From assembly GCF_003057875.1 (NCBI RefSeq), contig NZ_PYXZ01000006.1:186001-250000 (forward strand): a stretch of DNA of 64,000 nt. The letters are read 5' to 3'. This document shows positions 24,751 through 31,775 of the stretch, piece by piece. A program made the position numbers and the translations under genes. A model generated the notes under the pieces. The model was not told where the DNA came from and did not search any database. It was given only the letters and a program-made list of their open reading frames with translations. How positions within the stretch are numbered: position 1 is the stretch's first letter; each line of letters starts with the position of its first letter. The stretch comes from Nocardioides currus. GTDB taxonomy: Bacteria > Actinomycetota > Actinomycetes > Propionibacteriales > Nocardioidaceae.

Positions 24751-26289
24751 TCAGTACGTCCCGCGCCGTACGACCCAGCCGTCACCGCGCGGTGTGACGA
24801 CCAGCGACGCCACCCGACGGCGCCCGAGGAAGTTGTAGGTCGTCGGGCGCTCGTAGAGGGCGACGTCGGACTCGCGGCACGTGTCGTCGCCGACCCGGGA
24901 CCGCGGGATCGTGGTGTCGGTGCGTCGCCACCCGCTGGACGTGGACACCTCGAGCCGGCTCGGCCAGCCCCGATCTGTCGACGCGGTCAGCCGGATCGCG
25001 GTGTCGGGGGAGACGGGTTGGACCGCGTCGCAGCGGTTGTCGCCGCCGACGGGCAGCCTCACCACTCCTTCCTCGCGGGAGAAGACCAAGGTGCGCCGCG
25101 CGTTGGAGACCGACACCTCGGCGTGGTCGGGCGCCACCCCGAGAGGGCGTCCGGCCAGGGACACGTCGGTCCAGGTGGCGCCGTCCACGCTGACGAGCAC
25201 CCGCTCGGCCTTCCCGCACCGCACGCGCAGGGCGAAGACGCCCAGCGGCTCCTGGATGAAGTTGTCGCCCCAGGTGCACGCGGTCGGCCCCGTCCGGATC
25301 GCGGTGGGGGCCGACCAGCTGTGCGCGACCGGGTCGTAGGACTGGGCGTAGAACGTCCGCTTGTCGGGTGATCCCACGGCCAGCAGCGGCAGTCCGGGCG
25401 AGCTGGTGAACAGGGTGGTCGCCGTGCCGCGGCCGCGGTGTCGCACGAGACCGGGCGCACGGTCGGGCGCAGGACCGGTGACGGCCCACGGCGACGCGGT
25501 GTCCGGTCGGGTGATCGTGACCGCCGACGCGGGATACTCGCGCTCGCCGAAGAACACGGTGGTGGCGTCGACGTTCGCCAGCCACACGTCGGCGCAGGCG
25601 TTGGGTACGTCGAGCTCCTGCCTGCTCTCGGCACCGGTGGCAGCGACGTCGAGCACGGTCATCACGCAGTCGCGACCGCGGTCCCGGGCCTCGCCGTACA
25701 TCACGGACACGTCTCCGGCGTCGGAGATCATGCCGGTGATCGTGTACTCCTGACCGGGCAGGCTGCGCTCGACCTCGGTGAACCGCCCGTTCGTCCACGT
25801 GACCCAGCCCTGGTGGACAGGCCAGATCGCTGCGTTGCCGCTGGGCGAGATGCCGGGCTCGTCGTAGGCCTCGCCCGGCAGGGTGGCCCGCTGCCACGTC
25901 GAGCCGTCGGGGGAGTAGAGCGCCTGCGAGTGCGTGGGAGCCTGGTCGTCGGCGTAGCCTCCCCGGTCGCACCGCGCGATCACGGCGATGGCCGTGCCGG
26001 CTGCGCGGGCGTCGACGTTGCCGCAGTAGAGGTCCTTCGCGCGCAGCACCACGCTGCGCTCGCCCCAGGCGCTGGTGGCCGCGTCGTAGCGGCTGCCCCA
26101 CACCGTGCGCTGGTCGGGGGACACGACGACCTTGAACCGGTCGCCGTCCGCCAGGTCCACGATGACGCCGGTGCCCAGCCGCTCCGGGAGGCCGGCGGTC
26201 GGGTCCGTGCCCGACGCCTCGCCGGTGGGTGGAGCGGCGACGAGCAGTCCCGCCGCGAGCACGGAGCCGAGAGCGATATTCCCCCGCAT
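24751..26289 (-). CDS. Secreted protein of unknown function, paralogue A of a tandem pair
   Basis: A 512-residue exported protein with a signal peptide (MRGNIALGSVLAAGLLVAAPPTGEAS). The mature part begins with a block similar to its downstream neighbour (ADGDRFKVVVSPDQRTVWGSR) and carries the same module twice: YDAATSAWGE ... IARC and YDPVAHSWSAP ... RVRC. SPDGSTWQR and VDGATWTD repeats suggest propeller blades. It shows no catalytic motif or membrane anchor. The intergenic region with the divergent proA is only 65 bp. Function unknown; duplication and shared operon suggest that the two products act together or on related targets. Confidence 0.75.
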   Translation of the reverse strand: MRGNIALGSVLAAGLLVAAPPTGEASGTDPTAGLPERLGTGVIVDLADGDRFKVVVSPDQRTVWGSRYDAATSAWGERSVVLRAKDLYCGNVDARAAGTAIAVIARCDRGGYADDQAPTHSQALYSPDGSTWQRATLPGEAYDEPGISPSGNAAIWPVHQGWVTWTNGRFTEVERSLPGQEYTITGMISDAGDVSVMYGEARDRGRDCVMTVLDVAATGAESRQELDVPNACADVWLANVDATTVFFGEREYPASAVTITRPDTASPWAVTGPAPDRAPGLVRHRGRGTATTLFTSSPGLPLLAVGSPDKRTFYAQSYDPVAHSWSAPTAIRTGPTACTWGDNFIQEPLGVFALRVRCGKAERVLVSVDGATWTDVSLAGRPLGVAPDHAEVSVSNARRTLVFSREEGVVRLPVGGDNRCDAVQPVSPDTAIRLTASTDRGWPSRLEVSTSSGWRRTDTTIPRSRVGDDTCRESDVALYERPTTYNFLGRRRVASLVVTPRGDGWVVRRGTY

Positions 26290-26341
26290 GACACATCCCT
26301 TCCGAGCGTGAGACGTCGGTCGGCAGCAGCTGCGCTCGACC

Positions 26342-26347
26342 TACGCT
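26342..26347 (+). promoter_or_regulatory. -10 element of a probable leaderless proA promoter
   Basis: TACGCT ends 7 nt before the proA ATG, and there is no ribosome binding site between it and the start codon. This is the same spacing seen before many other genes in this window. Confidence 0.45.
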
Positions 26348-26354
26348 GGCCAGC

Positions 26355-27614
26355 ATGAGCATTGCCTATGACGAGGGCGACGTGCGAGAGGTTGCCGCGC
26401 GAGCGCGCGTGGCGAGCCACGACCTGGCCCTCGCGACACGTGCCGTCAAGGACGCCGCGCTGCACGCCATGGCCGACGGCCTGCTCGCGGCCGCCCCCGA
26501 GGTCCTGGCCGCCAACGCCGAGGACGTCACGCGCGCCGAGGGCAACGGCACGCCGCCCAACATCATCGACCGGCTGCGGCTCGACGACGACCGGCTCGAG
26601 GCGATGGCGGCCGGGTTGCGCGAGGTCGCCGGCCTGCCCGACCCCGTGGGCGAGGTGGTGCGGGGATCGACCCTCGCCAACGGCCTCGAGCTGCGCCAGG
26701 TGCGGGTGCCCTTCGGCGTGGTCGGGATGATCTACGAGGCCCGTCCCAACGTCACCGCCGACGCCGCCGGCATCTGCCTCAAGTCCGGCAACGCGGTCCT
26801 GCTGCGGGGCTCGTCCAGCGCGCGCTCCAGCAACGCCGCGATCGTCACTGCCCTGCGCACGGCCCTGCTGGCCTCCGGGCTGCCGGAGGACGCCGTCCAG
26901 CTCGTGCCCGGTGACTCGCACGACTCGGTGAAGGCGCTGATGCGCGCGCGTGGTCTCGTCGACGTGCTGATCCCGCGCGGCGGCGCCGGCCTGATCCGCA
27001 GCGTCGTCGAGGAGTCCACGGTGCCCGTCATCGAGACGGGCGTGGGCAACTGCCACGTGTACGTCGACGCGTCGGCCGACCTCGAGCAGGCGCTCGCGAT
27101 CGTGGTCAACGCCAAGACCCACCGCACCAGCGTCTGCAACGCGGCTGAGTCGCTGCTGGTCCACGCCGACATCGCCGACGACTTCCTGCCACAGGTGATC
27201 GACGCCCTCCACGAGCGCGAGGTCACGATCCACGGCGACGACCGGTTCACCGAGTACGACGGCGTCGTCGAGGCGACCGAGGAGGACTTCGGGGCGGAGT
27301 ACCTCTCGCTCGACATCTCCGCGGCCGTCGTGGACGACGTCGAGGCAGCCATCCGGCACATCCGCACCCACTCCAGCGGTCACACCGACGCCATCGTGGC
27401 CCGCGACCAGGCGACCATCCGCCGGTTCGTCGCCTCGGTCGACTCCGCCGCCGTGCTGGTCAACGCCTCGACCCGGTTCACCGACGGCGGTGAGTTCGGC
27501 TTCGGCGCCGAGATCGGGATCAGCACCCAGAAGCTGCACGCCCGGGGGCCGATGGGTCTGCCGGAGATGACGTCCACGAAGTACGTCGTGATCGGGGACG
27601 GCCACATTCGGTGA
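26355..27614 (+). CDS. proA: Glutamate-5-semialdehyde dehydrogenase ProA
   Basis: Second enzyme of proline synthesis: NADPH-dependent reduction of gamma-glutamyl phosphate to glutamate-5-semialdehyde. It has 419 residues, standard length. Family motifs: [27 protein letters not shown] in the cofactor domain, [14 protein letters not shown], and the catalytic Cys in [11 protein letters not shown] near residue 260; it ends [24 protein letters not shown]. Followed by a small membrane protein and nadD, an order known from other actinobacteria. Confidence 0.96.
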   Translation: MSIAYDEGDVREVAARARVASHDLALATRAVKDAALHAMADGLLAAAPEVLAANAEDVTRAEGNGTPPNIIDRLRLDDDRLEAMAAGLREVAGLPDPVGEVVRGSTLANGLELRQVRVPFGVVGMIYEARPNVTADAAGICLKSGNAVLLRGSSSARSSNAAIVTALRTALLASGLPEDAVQLVPGDSHDSVKALMRARGLVDVLIPRGGAGLIRSVVEESTVPVIETGVGNCHVYVDASADLEQALAIVVNAKTHRTSVCNAAESLLVHADIADDFLPQVIDALHEREVTIHGDDRFTEYDGVVEATEEDFGAEYLSLDISAAVVDDVEAAIRHIRTHSSGHTDAIVARDQATIRRFVASVDSAAVLVNASTRFTDGGEFGFGAEIGISTQKLHARGPMGLPEMTSTKYVVIGDGHIR

Positions 27615-27643
27615 CCCGGCCTGCGGCCGATAGGATGCGGCGC

Positions 27644-27805
27644 ATGTCGCTGAGCGCCCTGAGCATCCACGCCGTCCAGATGGCCTCCGAGACGGCCGAC
27701 GAGCCGGCCGTGTCCCCCTACCTCATCGGGGCCATCGCGCTGGCGATCCTGCTGGGCCTGCTGCTCGCCCTGATCTCCTTCGGCGGCGGGCGCGAGCACA
27801 GCTGA
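27644..27805 (+). CDS. Small single-pass membrane protein
   Basis: A 53-residue protein with one transmembrane helix near its C-terminus ([21 protein letters not shown]) followed by a short GGGREHS tail. The ATG at 27644 has TAGGAT ending 7 nt upstream and no ribosome site, suggesting a leaderless message. It sits between proA and nadD. Function not recognised. Confidence 0.7.
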   Translation: MSLSALSIHAVQMASETADEPAVSPYLIGAIALAILLGLLLALISFGGGREHS

Positions 27806-27827
27806 CGTGCCCACCGAGGAGCGGACC

Positions 27828-28433
27828 GTGCGCCGCGTCGGGGTCATGGGCGGCACCTTCGACCCCATCCACCACGGCCACCTCGTGGCGGCCTCCGAGG
27901 TGCAGGCGTGGTTCGACCTCGACGAGGTCGTCTTCGTCCCGACCGGGGCCCCGTGGCAGAAGGCCGACCGCAACGTCTCGCCCGCCGAGGACCGCTACCT
28001 GATGACGGTGGTGGCGACGGCGGCCAACCCGCGCTTCAACGTCTCCCGGGTCGACATCGACCGCACCGGGCCGACCTACACGATCGACACGCTCCGTGAC
28101 CTGAAGGCCGCGATGCCCGACGCGGAGCTCTACTTCATCACCGGCGCCGACGCCCTCGCCGACATCTTCACCTGGCGTGACGTCGACGAGCTCTTCGAGC
28201 TCGCGCAGTTCGTCGGCTGCACCCGGCCCGGCTACGAGATGGACGAGAAGACCCTCGACGCGATCCCCTCGGACCGCGTGACCATGGTCGAGATCCCCGC
28301 CCTGGCGATCTCCTCCACCGACTGCCGCGACCGCAAGCGCCGCGGCGAACCCGTCTGGTACCTCGTGCCCGACGGCGTCGTGCAGTACATCGCCAAGCAC
28401 GACCTCTACGCCTCGACCACCAAGGAATCCTGA
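27828..28433 (+). CDS. nadD: Nicotinate-nucleotide adenylyltransferase NadD
   Basis: NAD synthesis: transfers AMP to nicotinate mononucleotide. The GTG at 27828 is preferred because GAGGAG lies 6 nt upstream and the protein then begins [19 protein letters not shown], with the nucleotidyltransferase (T/H)xGH motif at the expected place; an in-frame GTG at 27807 would add 7 residues. It has 201 residues. The C-terminal [21 protein letters not shown] matches the ISSTxIR signature. It is followed 3 bp later by rsfS. Confidence 0.94.
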   Translation: MRRVGVMGGTFDPIHHGHLVAASEVQAWFDLDEVVFVPTGAPWQKADRNVSPAEDRYLMTVVATAANPRFNVSRVDIDRTGPTYTIDTLRDLKAAMPDAELYFITGADALADIFTWRDVDELFELAQFVGCTRPGYEMDEKTLDAIPSDRVTMVEIPALAISSTDCRDRKRRGEPVWYLVPDGVVQYIAKHDLYASTTKES

Positions 28434-28436
28434 GAC

Positions 28437-28826
28437 ATGACCGCCACCGACCACGCCCTCGAGCTCGTCCAGATCGCCGCCGCGGCGGCCGTCGACAAGC
28501 TCGCCCTCCAGGTCATCGCCTTCGACGTGAGCGTGCAGCTCGCGATCACCGACGCCTTCCTGCTCGCCTCGGCCTCCAACGAGCGGCAGGTCAACGCCAT
28601 CGTCGACGAGATCGAGGACAAGCTGCGCGAGGCCGGCGCCAAGCCGATCCGCCGCGAGGGCCAGCGCGAGGGCCGCTGGGTGCTCCTCGACTACGGCGAG
28701 ATCGTGGTGCACGTGCAGCACGAGGACGAGCGCCAGTTCTACGCCCTCGAGCGGCTGTGGCGCGACTGCCCGGCGATCCCGGTGCCGCAGCCGGGCCCGC
28801 CGGCTGCGGAGACCCCGGAAGCGTGA
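28437..28826 (+). CDS. rsfS: Ribosomal silencing factor RsfS
   Basis: Binds ribosomal protein L14 and blocks subunit joining when translation must be slowed. It has 129 residues, the normal length. Signatures: LALQVIAFDVSVQLAITDAFLLASASNERQVNAI and WVLLDYGEIVVHV. It lies between nadD and the phosphatase, a conserved order; its stop overlaps the next start (GTGA). Confidence 0.95.
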   Translation: MTATDHALELVQIAAAAAVDKLALQVIAFDVSVQLAITDAFLLASASNERQVNAIVDEIEDKLREAGAKPIRREGQREGRWVLLDYGEIVVHVQHEDERQFYALERLWRDCPAIPVPQPGPPAAETPEA

Positions 28827-29476
28827 CCCGCACCCTCGTCCTGCTGCGCCACGGCCGGACCGCGTGGAACGCCGAGCGTCGCGCGCAGGGCCACCTCGAC
28901 GTGCCCCTCGACGACACCGGCCGCGCCCAGGCACGCGCCGTGGCCCCGGCGATCGCCGCGCTGCGTCCCTCTGCGCTCTGGAGCTCCGACCTGGCCCGCG
29001 CCAGCACGACGGCCGACGAGGTGGCCCGCGCGTGCGGGCTCACCGTCCAGGTCGACAAGCGCCTGCGGGAGTACGACGTGGGGGAGCGCTCCGGCATGAC
29101 CGTGCCCGAGTTCGCGGCGGCCTTTCCCGACGAGCACGCCGCCTGGAGTGCCGCCGGCGGGCTGTTCGAGGCGACCGAGGCGGTGCCCGGCGCGGAGAGC
29201 ACCGACGACGTGATCGAGCGCATCGTCCCCGCCCTGCGCGAGGCGCTGGCGTCGGTCGCGCCCGGCGAGACCGTGTGCGTCGTCGGCCACGGAGCGTCCA
29301 CCAAGGTCGGCCTCGTCGCCCTCCTGGGCTGGGACCGCACCCTCGGCCAGAGCCTGCGCGGCATGGACAACTGCGGGTGGGCCACGCTGGTCGAGACCGG
29401 CGCCGGGGACGAGCTCCGGCTCGCGGCGTACAACCGGATGGCACCCGATTTCACATCTGCCGGAAGCGTTGGCTAA
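28823..29476 (+). CDS. Histidine phosphatase family protein (GpgP-like by position)
   Basis: A 217-residue member of the phosphoglycerate mutase/histidine phosphatase superfamily. The RHG motif is LLRHGRTAWN (catalytic His near residue 9), with the acid in LREYDVGERSG and the second His in VVGHGAS. The GTG at 28823 overlaps the rsfS stop. In mycobacteria the gene after rsfS encodes glucosyl-3-phosphoglycerate phosphatase (GpgP), so that activity is a reasonable guess, but the sequence alone proves only the superfamily. Confidence 0.88.
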   Translation: MTRTLVLLRHGRTAWNAERRAQGHLDVPLDDTGRAQARAVAPAIAALRPSALWSSDLARASTTADEVARACGLTVQVDKRLREYDVGERSGMTVPEFAAAFPDEHAAWSAAGGLFEATEAVPGAESTDDVIERIVPALREALASVAPGETVCVVGHGASTKVGLVALLGWDRTLGQSLRGMDNCGWATLVETGAGDELRLAAYNRMAPDFTSAGSVG

Positions 29477-29509
29477 GATTCCGCGAGTTGTCCAAGAGAC
29501 AGCCCCGAT

Positions 29510-29585
29510 GGGGGTGTGGCGCAGCTGGTAGCGCATCTGCATGGCATGCAGAGGGTCAGGGGTTCGAGTCCCCTCACCTCCACCA
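29510..29585 (+). tRNA. tRNA-Ala (anticodon GGC), CCA encoded
   Basis: The 76-nt sequence folds as a full cloverleaf: acceptor GGGGGTG/CACCTCC with the G3-U70 wobble that specifies alanine; D-arm GCGC/GCGC; anticodon stem TCTGC/GCAGA with loop ATGGCAT (anticodon GGC); T-arm AGGGG-TTCGAGT-CCCCT; discriminator A and encoded CCA. It reads Ala GCC codons. Confidence 0.96.
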
Positions 29586-29598
29586 TCACCTCGAAACG

Positions 29599-29620
29599 CC
29601 GGCCCACGGGCCGGTGTTTT
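29599..29620 (+). terminator. Terminator of tRNA-Ala
   Basis: CCGGCCC and GGGCCGG form a 7-bp stem with a 2-nt loop, followed by TG and TTTT. It lies 13 bp after the tRNA CCA end. Confidence 0.8.
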
Positions 29621-29633
29621 GCGTTGTGCGCCG

Positions 29634-29720
29634 GCGCAGCTGGTATCGACAGTGCCAGTCCGGGCGATGGCGTGCCGAGGGTCAGGGGTTCGAGTCTTCT
29701 CACCTCCACCATCACCTCGA
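29634..29720 (+). pseudogene. Degenerate second copy of tRNA-Ala
   Basis: A 12-nt D-arm match (GCGCAGCTGGTA, 29634-29645, identical to 29519-29530) and a 44-nt 3' match (29677-29720 against 29551-29594, two mismatches) flank a scrambled anticodon region that is 11 nt longer than in the true tRNA. The T-stem is broken (CTTCT instead of CCCCT) and the acceptor 5' strand is missing, so it cannot be functional. The match extends 9 nt past CCA, so flanking DNA was copied too. Confidence 0.85.
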
Positions 29721-29753
29721 GCCGGATCCGTCAGGGTCCGGCTTGATGTTTTT
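29721..29753 (+). terminator. Second terminator after the tRNA-Ala remnant
   Basis: GCCGGATCC (29721-29729) and GGGTCCGGC (29734-29742) form a 9-bp stem with one G-T pair and a GTCA loop. A TTGATG stretch and five T residues follow. It may stop both the tRNA transcript and the convergent sigma-factor transcript. Confidence 0.8.
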
Positions 29754-29784
29754 CGCGCCGGCGTTTGCGTCATGCGCCGGGCCG

Positions 29785-30390
29785 TCAGGCGCTGGCCGTG
29801 GTGGCGACGCCCGCGTGGGCCCGGAGCAGGAGGAGCGCGGTCCGCATCCGGGTCTTGGTGGTGCCCACGGGGGTCTGCATGATGCGGGAGACCTCGGCGT
29901 AGGTGTGGCCGTCGAAGTAGGCCAGCTCGACAGCACGGCGCTGCACGGCCGACAGGCAGGTCATCGCCGTGTGGACGACGCGGGCGTCGAGGTTGGCGCG
30001 CGCCTGGTCGAAGGTGGTGTCCGGAGCTGTCAACTGCGCGGTGTCCTGGTGCCACGAGTCGTCGCGTCGTCGGCCGGCGGCGCTGGAGCGCACGTGGTCC
30101 ACGGTACGGCGGTGGGCGAGCGTCATCATCCAGCCGATGGCGGAGCCGCGGGCCGGGTCGAACCGGGCCGACCTCAGCCAGATCTCGGCGAACGCATCCT
30201 GCGCTGCTTCCTCCGCCTGGTGCGGGTCCCGGGCCACACGGAGGGCGATGCCGTAGATCCGGTGGGAGGTCGCCGCGTAGACCTCGGCGAAGGCGTCCTC
30301 GTCACCACGCCCCGAGCGCAGGAGCAGCTCGGCCAGCGGGTCGACGGTGGAGGGTGGTGCGTGGGTCGTGCGTGCGGTACGTCCGGTCAT
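29785..30390 (-). CDS. sigK: ECF RNA polymerase sigma factor, SigK-like (ECF19)
   Basis: A 201-residue extracytoplasmic-function sigma factor. Region 2 is visible as YGIALRVARDPHQAEEAAQDAFAEIWLRSARFDPARGSAIGWMMTLAHRRTVDHVRS in segments typical of SigK/ECF19, and region 4 as LSAVQRRAVELAYFDGHTYAEVSRIMQTPVGTTKTRMRTAL. SigK is normally encoded next to its membrane anti-sigma factor RskA; none is present on either side here. It is divergent from an OhrR-like MarR gene with 97 bp between, so the two could share control. The symbol is given by similarity. Confidence 0.85.
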   Translation of the reverse strand: MTGRTARTTHAPPSTVDPLAELLLRSGRGDEDAFAEVYAATSHRIYGIALRVARDPHQAEEAAQDAFAEIWLRSARFDPARGSAIGWMMTLAHRRTVDHVRSSAAGRRRDDSWHQDTAQLTAPDTTFDQARANLDARVVHTAMTCLSAVQRRAVELAYFDGHTYAEVSRIMQTPVGTTKTRMRTALLLLRAHAGVATTASA

Positions 30391-30435
30391 GGTCGAGCCT
30401 CATCGTCTTCTCGTCAGCCCCGGCGTACCCAGTGT

Positions 30436-30457
30436 GTGCAAGTAACTTGTGCACAAG
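30436..30457. promoter_or_regulatory. Palindromic operator between sigK-like and MarR genes
   Basis: CTTGTGCACAAG (30446-30457) is a perfect palindrome, and GTGCAAGT (30436-30443) adds an overlapping half-site with ACTTG at 30445-30449. It lies 30 bp before the MarR start, just upstream of a GAGAAT -10 element (30475-30480), a good place for autoregulation. Confidence 0.55.
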
Positions 30458-30487
30458 GTAGCCGATCCACGTGCGAGAATGTGCGAC

Positions 30488-30919
30488 ATGGCCGACATCG
30501 ATGCGCCGCCCCTGGTGGACCAGCTGTGCTTCGACCTCTACGCGGCCTCCCGCGCGGTGACCGCGGCCTACCGCCCGGCCCTGACGGCGATCGGCCTGAC
30601 CTATCCGCAGTACCTCGTGCTCATCGTGCTCTGGGAGCACGAGCACCGCACGGTCCGCGAGATCGCGGACGCCCTGCGGCTCGACCACGGCACCCTCACG
30701 CCCCTCCTGCGCCGGATGGAGGCGGGTGGGCTCGTTGCTCGCCACCGCGACCACAACGACGAGCGCTACGTCGTGGTGTCGCTGACCGCCAAGGGTGACG
30801 CCCTGCGCAAGCACGCCCACCGCATCCAGTGCGACATGAAGGACGCCCTCGCGCTCGACGACCAGGAGTTCTCCGACCTCCAGGCCGTCCTGCGCACCCT
30901 CACCGACCGGGTCAGCTGA
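30488..30919 (+). CDS. MarR-family regulator, OhrR-like
   Basis: A 143-residue winged-helix regulator. The N-terminal DQLCFDLYAASRAVTAAYRPAL followed by GLTYPQYLVLIVLWE matches OhrR proteins, in which the Cys of LCF senses organic hydroperoxides; that Cys is present (near residue 13). The wing region is LRLDHGTLTPLLRRMEAGGLVARHRDHNDER. No ohr peroxidase gene lies in this window, so the target may be elsewhere. ATG 30488 lies 7 nt after GAGAAT, a leaderless layout, and a palindrome lies just upstream. Confidence 0.85.
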   Translation: MADIDAPPLVDQLCFDLYAASRAVTAAYRPALTAIGLTYPQYLVLIVLWEHEHRTVREIADALRLDHGTLTPLLRRMEAGGLVARHRDHNDERYVVVSLTAKGDALRKHAHRIQCDMKDALALDDQEFSDLQAVLRTLTDRVS

Positions 30920-30962
30920 CCCGACTGGCGGGTGGTTCGCGCCGACGCGGGCGCGGCCGTCC

Positions 30963-31742
30963 TCACACCAGGGCGCGGGCCAACAGGTCCTGCAGCTCGC
31001 GGTAGTGCCGCTCGGCGGCGTCCTCGTCGTACATCGAGGTGTCGGCCATGACGAAGCCGTGCGACGCCCCGGGGTAGACCGCCGTGGTGTGTGCGAGGCC
31101 GGCCGCGGACAGCGCCTCGTCGACCGTCGCGACGGCCTCGGGGGGCATCGAGCCGTCGTGGTCGGCGTAGCCGGCCAGCACCTCGCCGCGAACCTGCGGG
31201 ATCGAGAGATGGGGACTGTCCGGCGCGTCCGTGACGAGCCCGCCGACGTGGAACATCCCGATCGCGGCGACCCGGTCGGGCAGCTGGGCACCGGCACGCA
31301 GCGCGAGCCGACCGCCCATGCAGTAGCCGACCGTGCCGATCGGCCCCGGAGCGACGTCCGGGTCGGCGTCCAGCGCAGCGACGTACGCCGAGAGGTCGCG
31401 GGCGGCCTCCTCGGCGCTGTGGCTCGCGACGAGCGGCATGACCGTGGCGAAGAACGCCTCGCGCTCGCCGGGGAGTCGCAGGTCGGTCGTCGGCGCGATC
31501 TCCGCCGCGGTGCCGTGGCGGTGGAAGACGTTGGGGGCGAGGACGACGTGGCCCCAGTCGGCGATCCGGTCCGCCACCCGCTCGATCTGCGGCCGTAGCC
31601 CGATGGCGTCCATGTAGAGCAGGACGCCGGGGTGGGGGCCGGGGTGCTCGGCGGGCCGGGTGAGGTAGGCCTCGGCCGGTCCGTCCGGGGTGGTCAGCTG
31701 GACACGTTCTCCACGGGTGGTCACCGCTCCAGTCTCGGCCAT
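30963..31742 (-). CDS. Dienelactone hydrolase family protein
   Basis: A 259-residue alpha/beta hydrolase of the DLH family. The nucleophile is a Cys in GTVGYCMGGR (about residue 140), which is the dienelactone-hydrolase version of the nucleophile elbow; the Asp is in YADHDG and the His in GASHGF. True DLH opens dienelactones in chlorocatechol breakdown, but most family members have unknown substrates and no ring-cleavage genes are nearby. It is divergent from the CoxL-like gene, with start codons 34 bp apart. Confidence 0.88.
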   Translation of the reverse strand: MAETGAVTTRGERVQLTTPDGPAEAYLTRPAEHPGPHPGVLLYMDAIGLRPQIERVADRIADWGHVVLAPNVFHRHGTAAEIAPTTDLRLPGEREAFFATVMPLVASHSAEEAARDLSAYVAALDADPDVAPGPIGTVGYCMGGRLALRAGAQLPDRVAAIGMFHVGGLVTDAPDSPHLSIPQVRGEVLAGYADHDGSMPPEAVATVDEALSAAGLAHTTAVYPGASHGFVMADTSMYDEDAAERHYRELQDLLARALV

Positions 31743-31775
31743 CGGGGTCCACGACCCCGGCGTACCCTCCGGACC

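Noticed and set aside
29634..29720. A second functional tRNA
   Set aside because: No acceptor 5' strand, a broken T-stem and no anticodon arm can be drawn.
29516..29746. 76-residue open frame across the tRNA-Ala region
   Set aside because: It is produced by the tRNA and its decayed copy; the repeated RGSS-LTST segment is the tRNA 3' end translated.
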